NCBI GenBank assembly: GCA_020636405.1
Contig: JACJXW010000006.1
Location: 868,001-932,000 of the forward strand
Length of the DNA: 64,000 bases
Origin: Lewinellaceae bacterium
GTDB lineage: Bacteria; Bacteroidota; Bacteroidia; Chitinophagales; Saprospiraceae
Reading direction: 5' to 3'
This document shows positions 17,861 through 25,649 of this stretch, one piece after another. The position numbers and the translations under genes are program-made. The notes under the pieces were generated by a model. The model searched no databases. It saw only the letters and a program-made list of their open reading frames with translations, and was not told the DNA's origin. Within the stretch, counting starts at the first letter, position 1. Every line of letters starts with the position of its first letter.

Positions 17861-18051
17861 TAACGGATTGCGTAGCTGCGATGACGAACCCTAACTGGGA
17901 TCGCCAAAATTTTTTGGCGTCGGAGACGATAACCCCGCGTCCCCTCAAGTTGACTGGTGTAACGTCTCCGGCCCAAATACACTGACGCATAACTGGTCAG
18001 CGTATTTGGGGGTCCGGGTTCACGTCTTCAGGGCAGCTACGCAAAACGTTA
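17861..18051. repeat. MITE-like element, family 3
   Basis: Ends TAACGGATTGCGTAGCTGC and the complement of TAACGTTTTGCGTAGCTGC match at 17 of 19 positions. Inside is a strong hairpin, CCCAAATACACTGAC paired with GTCAGCGTATTTGGG, and a second palindrome CGCCAAAATTTTTTGGCG followed by TCGGAGA. That second motif also appears in the tandem array at 31.3-31.7 kb. Confidence 0.75.
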
Positions 18052-18142
18052 CAATCAGCTTTTTTGAAAATATAATGTAATCCAGGCTCAGAAAAAGGGC
18101 GTACCGCTTTGGTTAAAGTATATGGAGAATTAATTATATTTA

Positions 18143-18150
18143 TAAGTTTG
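18143..18150 (+). promoter_or_regulatory. Candidate -7 box (TAnnTTTG)
   Basis: TAAGTTTG matches the Bacteroidota -7 consensus TAnnTTTG and lies 33 bases before the start of the 18184 lipoprotein gene in AT-rich sequence. No good -33 TTG is seen at the right spacing, so this is tentative. Confidence 0.3.
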
Positions 18151-18183
18151 TTTTTGATTTAATAACCAAAACTTCTCAGCCTC

Positions 18184-18927
18184 ATGTCAAAACCCATACT
18201 ACTACTCGCGTTGCTGGCAGCTCTGCTGTCGGCCCAGTGCAATTCTTCCGCCAATGAAAAAGCCGGCGCAACCCAGGAGGAGGAGCCCGAACCGGATTCC
18301 TACGGCTCCTTTGAATCCACCAGCCTGCGTTTCGAGCAAAATGCCACAGACGGCGATTTTGAGGCCGTCCTCGAATTAACCGGCGCCGATGAAGGGCTGA
18401 CCCGCCTCAAGTTGGTTTCGCCCACCGGAGATATGTTGGTCGATTTCACCTCTCACGGTGATGAAAGCATGGGCATGCGCAAATTCGTCCTGGAGTCTCC
18501 GGAACCCGATGATATGGAAAGCATGAAATTGGGCTTTCCGGAAGGGGCTTACCAATTCACCGGAATAGACACCGAGGACAATGGCTATAAAGGAGAAGCC
18601 ACCCTGAGCCATCAGCTGCCGGCCGCTGCTTCCATTCTGAACCCTGCGCCGGAGGCCGAAGGGGTGCCTGTGGAAGGCCTGGTGGTCAAATGGGCGCCGG
18701 TAGAAGGCGTTTCCGCCTACATCATCGAGGTCGAAGCGGAGGAAGATGGGCGCAATGACAGCATTACCGCTACGTTGCCGTCTTCGGCGCAGTCCTTTGC
18801 CGTACCAGAAGGGTTCCTGATACCAGGCGGTGCGTACAAAGTTGCAATCGGTACGGTTGCGGAAAACGGCAACCGCACTTTTGTGGAGGCCACCTTTACC
18901 ACCGTTGGAGGAGGGGAAGAAGACTAG
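18184..18927 (+). CDS. Lipoprotein with fibronectin type III-like domain
   Basis: A 247-residue protein with a lipobox ending LSAQC (C20) followed by an acidic linker rich in E and P. The C-terminal 90 residues (AASILNPAPEAEGVP, VVKWAPVEGVSAYIIEVE, YKVAIGTVAENGNRTF) form a fibronectin-III-like sandwich. The middle section (about 50-145) is unassigned. It is probably anchored to the outer membrane or surface. It stands between two TIR elements of different families and appears monocistronic. No function can be assigned. Confidence 0.7.
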   Translation: MSKPILLLALLAALLSAQCNSSANEKAGATQEEEPEPDSYGSFESTSLRFEQNATDGDFEAVLELTGADEGLTRLKLVSPTGDMLVDFTSHGDESMGMRKFVLESPEPDDMESMKLGFPEGAYQFTGIDTEDNGYKGEATLSHQLPAAASILNPAPEAEGVPVEGLVVKWAPVEGVSAYIIEVEAEEDGRNDSITATLPSSAQSFAVPEGFLIPGGAYKVAIGTVAENGNRTFVEATFTTVGGGEED

Positions 18928-18941
18928 GGGAGCCTCTTCTT

Positions 18942-19105
18942 AGAAGCTGTTTGAATTTGACACTTCGATTTTGTTATAGCCCTTTTTGAGCCACTCTTCG
19001 TTGGCAAAATCCTCATTTAGCTGTGGCTAAACTCCGGTTTTATCGCCTCGATTGGCTCAAAAACCATCTATAACAAATTTCAAAAGCCAAATTCAAACAG
19101 CTTCT
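18942..19105. repeat. MITE-like element, family 2, copy 2
   Basis: Same perfect 18-bp ends AGAAGCTGTTTGAATTTG / complement as the copy at 15904, and the same AATCCTCATTTAGC...GCTAAACTCCGG core, with divergence elsewhere. Its right end touches the stop codon of the frameshifted lipoprotein read on the minus strand. Confidence 0.85.
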
Positions 19106-19330
19106 TATTCTTCCTGTATCCCTTTGAAAGTATACGAGCCGAAATTATTGTCTGGGCCGCTCCAGCTTGCAGAAAAAAAAAGGCTGTCGTTGGCCGGGAA
19201 ATACAACAGTTGCGCCCCGGTGCTAAGAGAACCGCATCGGCAAAATTGGGGTACTGTTATTGTCTTTGGTACAGGCAGATAGCGTTAGCAGGCAATAGGC
19301 CATTGCTGCGAAGAGCGCCGCTGTTTTCAT
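19105..19330 (-). pseudogene. Small lipoprotein, frameshifted
   Basis: From ATG at 19330 the frame gives a clear lipoprotein signal (MKTAALFAAMAYCLL, then TLSAC-TKDNN) but stops after about 35 residues. The next frame carries on without a gap with protein-like sequence (CGSLSTGAQLLYFPANDSLF, then SASWSGPDNNFGSY) and ends at a TAA at 19105-19107. Read together they make a roughly 75-residue lipoprotein with a shift near ACCCCAATTTTGCC. The start is 18 bases downstream of the CBM9-like gene, so both were probably one transcript. A sequencing error would give the same picture. Confidence 0.6.
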
Positions 19331-19348
19331 GAGTCAAATATTAGAAGG

Positions 19349-20452
19349 TTAAGGGACGGGTTCTTTCCAAACCCTGCCATCCTCTCTAATATACAAAAAA
19401 TGATCTTCAGACCTGGCACGAGCCACGAAAATGTGTTCGTCTGCCAATATTAGCAGTTGTTGAAAGAAGGGCCCTTTTAGGCCCAGTTCGGATAGCTGGC
19501 TGGTGTATTGCCCGTATTGTTTTTTGTGCTTTCGTTCAGCGTAATAGACCTGTCGGAGTTGCCACTTTATTTCATCCTCCGCATTCTGGCGGAAGGCTAC
19601 TGGTTTTTCCCCGGCCCTGGTTTCGGTAAACTGTACGAACCCCCAGGTTTCCGGCTGGTGCATGGCCACCACGCCCTGGGGGGACCATACCCAATTGTTT
19701 TCCGGGAAGGGCTTTCCGGTAGAGGGGTCAACCGTTTTTTGGTAGTTGCCATTCTCCTCCTCTATCCTCCATTCTACCCGGGAGAAGTTGACCCTCCATA
19801 TGTCCCCTTCTTCCGGCCTTTGGCGCGTGACCGCCTTCCAGGGGATGGCCAGTTCGACGGACCACTTCCGGTCGGTATCCGCAGGGTCGTTCAAAGTGCC
19901 CGATAGGTGAACGCCTTTTTTCAGGCCGGAGATGTCCCATCCGTTGATGGCCAGGCCGCCGTCCCGGTAGGGCTGCGTAAGCAACAGGTCCCAAACCGTG
20001 CCCAGGGCATTGATCTCCAGTTCGTAGTAATTGTGGGTATCTCCATCCGGGTCGATGAATACCTCGAAGTTGTTTTCCTGGTAGATCACGGCGTCGTGTT
20101 GGCTGTAGGTCGCCCAGATGTTTTCCTCTTCCAGTTCGGCAGCGATGTAGAAATATTCTTCATCCCAAAGCATTTGGACCCTGGTTTCATACCAGGGAAG
20201 AGGCCTTTTCTCTCCTTCAATATCGACAAAAGGCTTTGTTGGGATCGCCTTCCCCCAATCGGCTTCGTCCAGAAGCCCGTCGATGTTCAATTTCTCTGTA
20301 GCCTTGTAACAGGTGTATTGTTCGGGCTGGTACCCATGGCCGGTAGTTTGTGCTATTCCGCTCTGGTAAGGCATCAACAGGTAAAGAATGATGATGCATT
20401 GGGGGATTATCTTAATCGGGCCCAATTCGTTTTTTCCTGATCCTTCAATCAT
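19349..20452 (-). CDS. CBM9-like carbohydrate-binding protein
   Basis: A 367-residue exported protein with a hydrophobic N-terminal segment (IIPQCIIILYLLMPYQSGIAQ). Its core is the family 9 carbohydrate-binding-like domain: LNIDGLLDEADWGKA, MLWDEEYFYIAAELEE, NNFEVFIDPDGDTHNYYELE and WSVELAIPWKAV, the typical order in DOMON/CBM9 proteins. A tail after residue 290 is predicted helical and unassigned. It may bind sugar in the periplasm or at the surface. The gene is divergent from susC and upstream of a broken small lipoprotein. Confidence 0.78.
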   Translation of the reverse strand: MIEGSGKNELGPIKIIPQCIIILYLLMPYQSGIAQTTGHGYQPEQYTCYKATEKLNIDGLLDEADWGKAIPTKPFVDIEGEKRPLPWYETRVQMLWDEEYFYIAAELEEENIWATYSQHDAVIYQENNFEVFIDPDGDTHNYYELEINALGTVWDLLLTQPYRDGGLAINGWDISGLKKGVHLSGTLNDPADTDRKWSVELAIPWKAVTRQRPEEGDIWRVNFSRVEWRIEEENGNYQKTVDPSTGKPFPENNWVWSPQGVVAMHQPETWGFVQFTETRAGEKPVAFRQNAEDEIKWQLRQVYYAERKHKKQYGQYTSQLSELGLKGPFFQQLLILADEHIFVARARSEDHFLYIREDGRVWKEPVP

Positions 20453-20772
20453 TTCGTCAATTTATCCGGAATATTAAAAAAAGCAGGGAGTAAGTTAGAA
20501 TAAAATTTTGCTTCCTGATTTCAGTCCAATATAGAGTAAGGCACTGTCAAAAATCATCTTTTTTTTAAAAAAAATACATTACTATGGGCCCAGTCCCATA
20601 GTTAAAAACTCCCAACCCATACACCATCAAATAGTTCGGAAAGCCAGTTTTGGTTAAGCCACCATACCAGCCATTGGAGGTGGCGTGCTTGGTAATTACC
20701 TGGATTTTGGTATCCAGTTCCAGAGTTGTGAAATACTATTTTTTACACTCATTAATAATTAAACTAGCCATT
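20453..20772. other. Divergent control region between CBM9-like gene and susC
   Basis: 320 bases without a gene. It is AT-rich and has a run of eight T followed by eight A near 20549-20575. A perfect hairpin ACTATGGG-CCCAGT-CCCATAGT is at 20581-20602, about 170 bases before the susC start. The palindrome is a candidate regulator site or leader structure for the SusC/D operon. No clear TAnnTTTG box was found near the susC start. Confidence 0.45.
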
Positions 20773-23700
20773 ATGAAACCAAAACTAGTATTGCTATCTG
20801 GCCTCATGTTATGTGCAGTTTTTGCCTGGGGGCAAAATACTGTAAACGGAACGGTGGTCGCCCAGGATGGAGAACCACTAATCGGGGTCAACATCATTGA
20901 AGTCGGCACCAACAATGGCGCCATTACAGACCTGGAAGGCAACTTTTCCCTTCAATTGATTACGGAAAAACCGGTATTGGAGTTCTCTTACACCGGCTAT
21001 GGTTCACAGCGCATTGCGGTCGAAGGGAAAACGAACATCGTGTGTACTTTGAAAGAAGGCATACAAATGGAAGAAGTAGTGGTAACGGCCATAGGCGTTA
21101 CCCGGGAAAAGAAAGCACTTAGTTATTCGATTTCTCAGGTTAACGCGGATGAGATCTCCACTGTCAAGGACAACAACCCGGTTAACTCCCTGGTGGGCAA
21201 AGTGGCAGGGGTAGTCATTACCCAGGCAACCGGCGGGCCCGGTGCGGGCTCCCGGGTACTGATCCGGGGCAATAACTCCATCACTGCCAACAACCAGCCC
21301 CTGATCGTGGTGGATGGCATGCCTATTGACGATGTCGGGTCCAACAGTGGAGGAAGCGTTTACAACAGTACGGTTACCGGAGGGGGTATCACGGATATCA
21401 ACCCGGATGACATTGAGAGCATTTCCGTCCTCAAAGGCCCTAACGCAGCTGCTCTATACGGTTCTCGGGCCGGCAACGGCGTATTACTGATCACCACCAA
21501 AAAGGGCCGTGCCGGGAGAGGGATCGGCGTTTCGATCAACTCCAACGTTACTTTTGACAGCCCCATGTTCCTTCCGGATTATCAGAATGAATACGGCCAG
21601 GGCACTCAGGGCAACGTTCCGGGCTCTGTCAGTGAACTGAAAAATGCCTCTGCTTCCTGGGGGCCAAAGCTGGACGGGAGCAGCGAACTTTACTATACAG
21701 GTGAAACCAGGCCCTACGTAGCCCAGCCGGATAATGTGAAGGACTTTTTCCGCACTGCCGGCAAGTACATCAATACCCTTGCTCTGGACGGCGGCACCGA
21801 GGCCTTTAATATGAGGTTTTCCTATACCAACAGCCGTACCGAATCCGTGCTGCCTAATTCCGACCTGGAAAACCACAACTTCACCCTGAGGGCGCAGACC
21901 AACTTGTCGGACCGGCTTTCTATCGATGCCAAAGCCACTTATTTTACTCAGGACATTCAAAACCGGGCCTCTCTGGGTTCGGAAGGGATACTCTCCTATG
22001 TTTATTATATGCCCCGGAACGTGGCAATCGATGACCTGAAAACGTACCAGATCCCCGAAGAATCCCTCAGTTCGGTTTCTTATTCGGCACTGGGCGCCAA
22101 CCCATACTGGATGCTGTATAACGACAAGAATACAGAAGACAGGAACCGGATCCTGGGATTCGGCAAGGCCACTTACCGGTTCACCAACTGGCTGTCCGCT
22201 TTCGTGAGAGTAGGGTCCGATGTTACCAATATCAGGAGGGAAAGCATCAATCAGGCCGGGCACCATTTCTGGGCTTCCGGCCGCCTGAATTTCGGCAAGA
22301 TCGAAGCGACGGAGACCAATGCCGACTTCCTGGTCATGGCCAATGCCCCCCTGGGTGAGTCGTTTGACCTGTCCGTTAACGTGGGCGGCAACCATTCTTA
22401 CCGAACCTACCAGGAATCCAGCATTTATGCGGAAGACTTTAAGATCCCCACGCGGGCATTTGTGGCCAACAGCCGTATCATCCGGCCCTCCTATGTGCCC
22501 TTTCAGGAGAAAAAGATCAATTCGCTCTATGCTTCTGCTTCTCTTTCCTACGGAGGCTTTGCCTATCTGGATATTACCGGGCGCAACGACTGGTCTTCTA
22601 CCTTATCGGAAGACAACAACTCCTATTTTTATCCATCCGTCGGCCTTTCCTTCCTGCTGACCCGCTTTGTTGATCCCAACAGCCGGACGTTCAATCTGGT
22701 CAAAGTGAGGGGCAACTGGGCACAGGTAGGTAACGATACCGGCCCTTATCAGTTGTATCCGTATTACACTATTGCGCAGGACGGATACCTGGGCCGCACC
22801 ACTTTGTCGCGCCCCAGCGTGAAGTTTAATCCGGACCTGAAGCCGGAGAACATCAACTCGCTTGAGTTCGGGGCGGAGATCCGGATGTTGAACGACCGGG
22901 TTTTTGCTGATTTTTCGGTGTATGATATCGAGACCGTCGACCTCATATACGATGTTCCGGTTCCGCCGGCCACCGGTTACAGCACTTTCCGGGAGAACAT
23001 TGGGAAAATGACCAATAAGGGCTTCGAACTGTTGCTCGGAGGGGCCCCCGTCCGTTCCAGCAATTTCAACTGGGAGATCGCTTTCAATTATACGCACAAT
23101 AAGAACGAACTCGTTGAGCTGTTCGAAGAACTGGAGAGCCACCAGCTCAATACTACCAATTCAGGCAACGTAGTCATTCAGGCCACCGTCGGCGGTGGTT
23201 ACGGCGACATTTACGGCACCACCTGGCGCACGACGGACGACGGGCGGATCATCGTGAACGCTGAAGGGCGGCCACTGGCCACCGCTGAAAAAGTATATCT
23301 GGGTAATGCCCAGCCGGACTGGATCGGCGGCGTGACCAATACCTTCTCTTACAAGAACTTCAGCCTTCGTTTCCTGATCGATGCCCGTATAGGCGGGCAG
23401 ATCTATTCCGTTACCAATGCTGAACTGGACGCCAGCGGCGTTTCCACCCAAAGCCTGAAATATCGGGAAGGAGGCATTCTGGTCGACGGAGTAGTAGAAC
23501 AGGAGGACGGATCGTATGTGCCCAATTCTACGACGATCAGCGCTCAGGATTACTGGGGCGCCTACTCGGGGATTGCCAGCAACTACGTCTTTGACCAGGA
23601 CAACATCCGCCTCAGAGAGGCCGTGTTGGGTTACACGCTGCCCCGTTCCGTGATCGGCAACAGTTTCCTGCGGGGGGCGACGATCAGCCTCATCGGCCGC

Positions 23701-23841
23701 AACCTGTTCTTCCTGAGCAAAACTATTGACCACGTAGACCCGGAGGCCAGCCTGGGGACAGCGAACGGCGCCCAGGGCATTCTGATCGCCAACCTGCCTA
23801 CCCTGCGCAGTATTGGGTTCAATCTTAGCCTTCAATTTTAA
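20773..23841 (+). CDS. SusC-like TonB-dependent outer-membrane receptor
   Basis: A 1022-residue outer-membrane transporter. A signal peptide (CAVFAWGQ) is followed by a carboxypeptidase-regulatory-like domain (GEPLIGVNIIEVGTNNGAIT, then DLEGNF), then a plug with VVTAIGVTREKKALSY, NSLVGKVAGV and SISVLKGPNAAALYGSRAGN, the SusC/RagA hallmark. A large beta-barrel reaches a C-terminal aromatic residue. It imports an oligosaccharide or glycan fragment with its SusD partner. The ATG at 20773 begins a proper signal peptide; an upstream in-frame extension does not. No anti-sigma/ECF pair is adjacent. Confidence 0.93.
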   Translation: MKPKLVLLSGLMLCAVFAWGQNTVNGTVVAQDGEPLIGVNIIEVGTNNGAITDLEGNFSLQLITEKPVLEFSYTGYGSQRIAVEGKTNIVCTLKEGIQMEEVVVTAIGVTREKKALSYSISQVNADEISTVKDNNPVNSLVGKVAGVVITQATGGPGAGSRVLIRGNNSITANNQPLIVVDGMPIDDVGSNSGGSVYNSTVTGGGITDINPDDIESISVLKGPNAAALYGSRAGNGVLLITTKKGRAGRGIGVSINSNVTFDSPMFLPDYQNEYGQGTQGNVPGSVSELKNASASWGPKLDGSSELYYTGETRPYVAQPDNVKDFFRTAGKYINTLALDGGTEAFNMRFSYTNSRTESVLPNSDLENHNFTLRAQTNLSDRLSIDAKATYFTQDIQNRASLGSEGILSYVYYMPRNVAIDDLKTYQIPEESLSSVSYSALGANPYWMLYNDKNTEDRNRILGFGKATYRFTNWLSAFVRVGSDVTNIRRESINQAGHHFWASGRLNFGKIEATETNADFLVMANAPLGESFDLSVNVGGNHSYRTYQESSIYAEDFKIPTRAFVANSRIIRPSYVPFQEKKINSLYASASLSYGGFAYLDITGRNDWSSTLSEDNNSYFYPSVGLSFLLTRFVDPNSRTFNLVKVRGNWAQVGNDTGPYQLYPYYTIAQDGYLGRTTLSRPSVKFNPDLKPENINSLEFGAEIRMLNDRVFADFSVYDIETVDLIYDVPVPPATGYSTFRENIGKMTNKGFELLLGGAPVRSSNFNWEIAFNYTHNKNELVELFEELESHQLNTTNSGNVVIQATVGGGYGDIYGTTWRTTDDGRIIVNAEGRPLATAEKVYLGNAQPDWIGGVTNTFSYKNFSLRFLIDARIGGQIYSVTNAELDASGVSTQSLKYREGGILVDGVVEQEDGSYVPNSTTISAQDYWGAYSGIASNYVFDQDNIRLREAVLGYTLPRSVIGNSFLRGATISLIGRNLFFLSKTIDHVDPEASLGTANGAQGILIANLPTLRSIGFNLSLQF

Positions 23842-23862
23842 AAACCTTAAAGCAAGATTACC

Positions 23863-25548
23863 ATGAGTCGACTAAATAAATGCCTTGTTCTAATGATGCT
23901 GGGTGTGTTACTCACACAGTGCACCAAGGATTTCAACGAAATAAACATCCGGCCCGACGCTTTTACCAGCGATGAGGTCAGCGGAAAATTCTTTCTGACT
24001 CAACCGCAGTATAAACTTTTCGCTCCCGACCGCTATCCCTACTGGCGGGCCCACCTGATCCACACCGACCGCTACGCCGGCCATTTCACTTTCGGGTTCC
24101 GTGGCAGCTGGTGGTCCGATGGCCTCGGGTACACCTATAACAGCGGCTATACGGACGCTGCCTGGGACTGGCTGGAAGGGTACATAGGCGGCCTGGATAA
24201 TTACATGCGCAATGTGCAAAAGGGAGGAGAGTTCGAAAATCAATACATGGAAGCTATAGGTAAGGTCATGAGGGGCCTGTACTTCCAGATGTTTACCGAC
24301 GTATTCGGAATGGTCCCTTACACTGAAGCGACCAACCCCGATATCATCCTTCCGAAGTTCGACGGGCAGGCGGTCATTTATCAGGGCCTGATCGCCGAGC
24401 TCAATGATGCTATGAATACCATCGGCGATGCAGAGCGAACCGGCGTCAACGTCGATGATGTTGGTGAAAATGACCTTTATTACGGAGGAGACCTCCAGAA
24501 ATGGAAAAAGTTGGCCAATACCTTAAAGCTGAGGCTGGCCATGCGTGCGCTGGGCGCTCCCAACGCCAGTTTTGCCGAGGCGGCTATCAGTGAGGCCCTC
24601 AGCCAGCCGCTGCTGGAAACCGAAGGCGACAACTGTTTGCTGCCCAAGGATGAAGTCATTACGCAGTGGGATGCAGCCTGCTACGGAGATATCTGGTACA
24701 ATTTCGGTACGGGTTCCGACTGGACAGTCGGCAAAACCCTGGTCGATTACCTGCGCAACAACAACGACCCGCGGCTGCCCATGTACGCCAAACCGGCAAA
24801 GGGCGGGGAGGTTTTCCTTGAAAAGCCGGACGGCCCTGAAGCCGCTCAGTTTGATAAAAGGGTGAACTTTATTCTGGGAGTGCTGGACGAAGCCGGCGTT
24901 GAATATACCCGGAGTGATGCGGACGACGGTGTCACGGTGGCCATGCCGGAAAATACCTACTATGTGGGCCAACCTACCCGGTTGAATGCCGAAACCAACC
25001 CCATTGCCGCCTATGAGTTCTTTTCCACCCCGGCGGAGATCGTGATCCGGGCCAAAAATTCGGGAGAGATATTCCCGGAGATCGTTCTGGCAACGGCCCA
25101 GGCCTATTTCCTCCGCGCTGAAGCTTCAGTAAGAGGGTTGGGCAGCGACGATGCGGCCGCTATGTACCAGGCTGGCATCGAACACGCCATGAAGTTGTGG
25201 GGGGTATCCGATGATGAGATCGCCACCTATCTGGCCGAGGCTCCTCTTGCCCAACTGACGGGCACACAGGAGCAGATGATCGAAAAGATCGCCATCCAGC
25301 GCTGGATCGCTTCTTACACCGATGGATTTGAAGGCTGGGCCATCGTGCGGGATTACGGCTACCCTGCCGAACTGGCAGAAGGGGTTTCCGATCCCGACAT
25401 TTTTTCTTTGGGAGATATCAACGGCAAATATCCGCAGCGCCTGCGCTACGGGAACAATGCTGTGAATACCAACGGAGCTAACGTTGACGCAGCCAATGCC
25501 GTGCAGGGCCCCAACCTGCAAAGTACCAAATTGTGGTGGGCTAAGTAG
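23863..25548 (+). CDS. SusD/RagB-like surface lipoprotein
   Basis: A 561-residue lipoprotein (lipobox LLTQC, C20). It has the SusD-like fold features: TKDFNEINIRPDAF at the N-terminus, helical TPR-like WKKLANTLKLRLAMRA, ATAQAYFLRAEA, and a C-terminal QRWIASYTDGFEGWA. It caps the adjacent SusC barrel and binds the glycan. It begins 21 bases after susC and is followed by a strong terminator. The downstream GH92 gene suggests a mannose-containing glycan, but this is inference from proximity. Confidence 0.9.
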   Translation: MSRLNKCLVLMMLGVLLTQCTKDFNEINIRPDAFTSDEVSGKFFLTQPQYKLFAPDRYPYWRAHLIHTDRYAGHFTFGFRGSWWSDGLGYTYNSGYTDAAWDWLEGYIGGLDNYMRNVQKGGEFENQYMEAIGKVMRGLYFQMFTDVFGMVPYTEATNPDIILPKFDGQAVIYQGLIAELNDAMNTIGDAERTGVNVDDVGENDLYYGGDLQKWKKLANTLKLRLAMRALGAPNASFAEAAISEALSQPLLETEGDNCLLPKDEVITQWDAACYGDIWYNFGTGSDWTVGKTLVDYLRNNNDPRLPMYAKPAKGGEVFLEKPDGPEAAQFDKRVNFILGVLDEAGVEYTRSDADDGVTVAMPENTYYVGQPTRLNAETNPIAAYEFFSTPAEIVIRAKNSGEIFPEIVLATAQAYFLRAEASVRGLGSDDAAAMYQAGIEHAMKLWGVSDDEIATYLAEAPLAQLTGTQEQMIEKIAIQRWIASYTDGFEGWAIVRDYGYPAELAEGVSDPDIFSLGDINGKYPQRLRYGNNAVNTNGANVDAANAVQGPNLQSTKLWWAK

Positions 25549-25573
25549 TAGCTGCCTCCACGACTGAAAATGT

Positions 25574-25629
25574 AAAACCTGAGCCATCCCGGATTTTCTG
25601 AACGAGGATGGCTCAGGTTTTTTATTTTA
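25574..25629 (+). terminator. Rho-independent terminator after susD
   Basis: A 14-16 bp perfect stem (AAAACCTGAGCCATCC / GGATGGCTCAGGTTTT) with a 16-base loop, followed by TTTATTTT. It closes the SusC/D transcript about 26 bases after the stop codon. Confidence 0.85.
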
Positions 25630-25649
25630 GCGTTGAAAAATCATAACCA

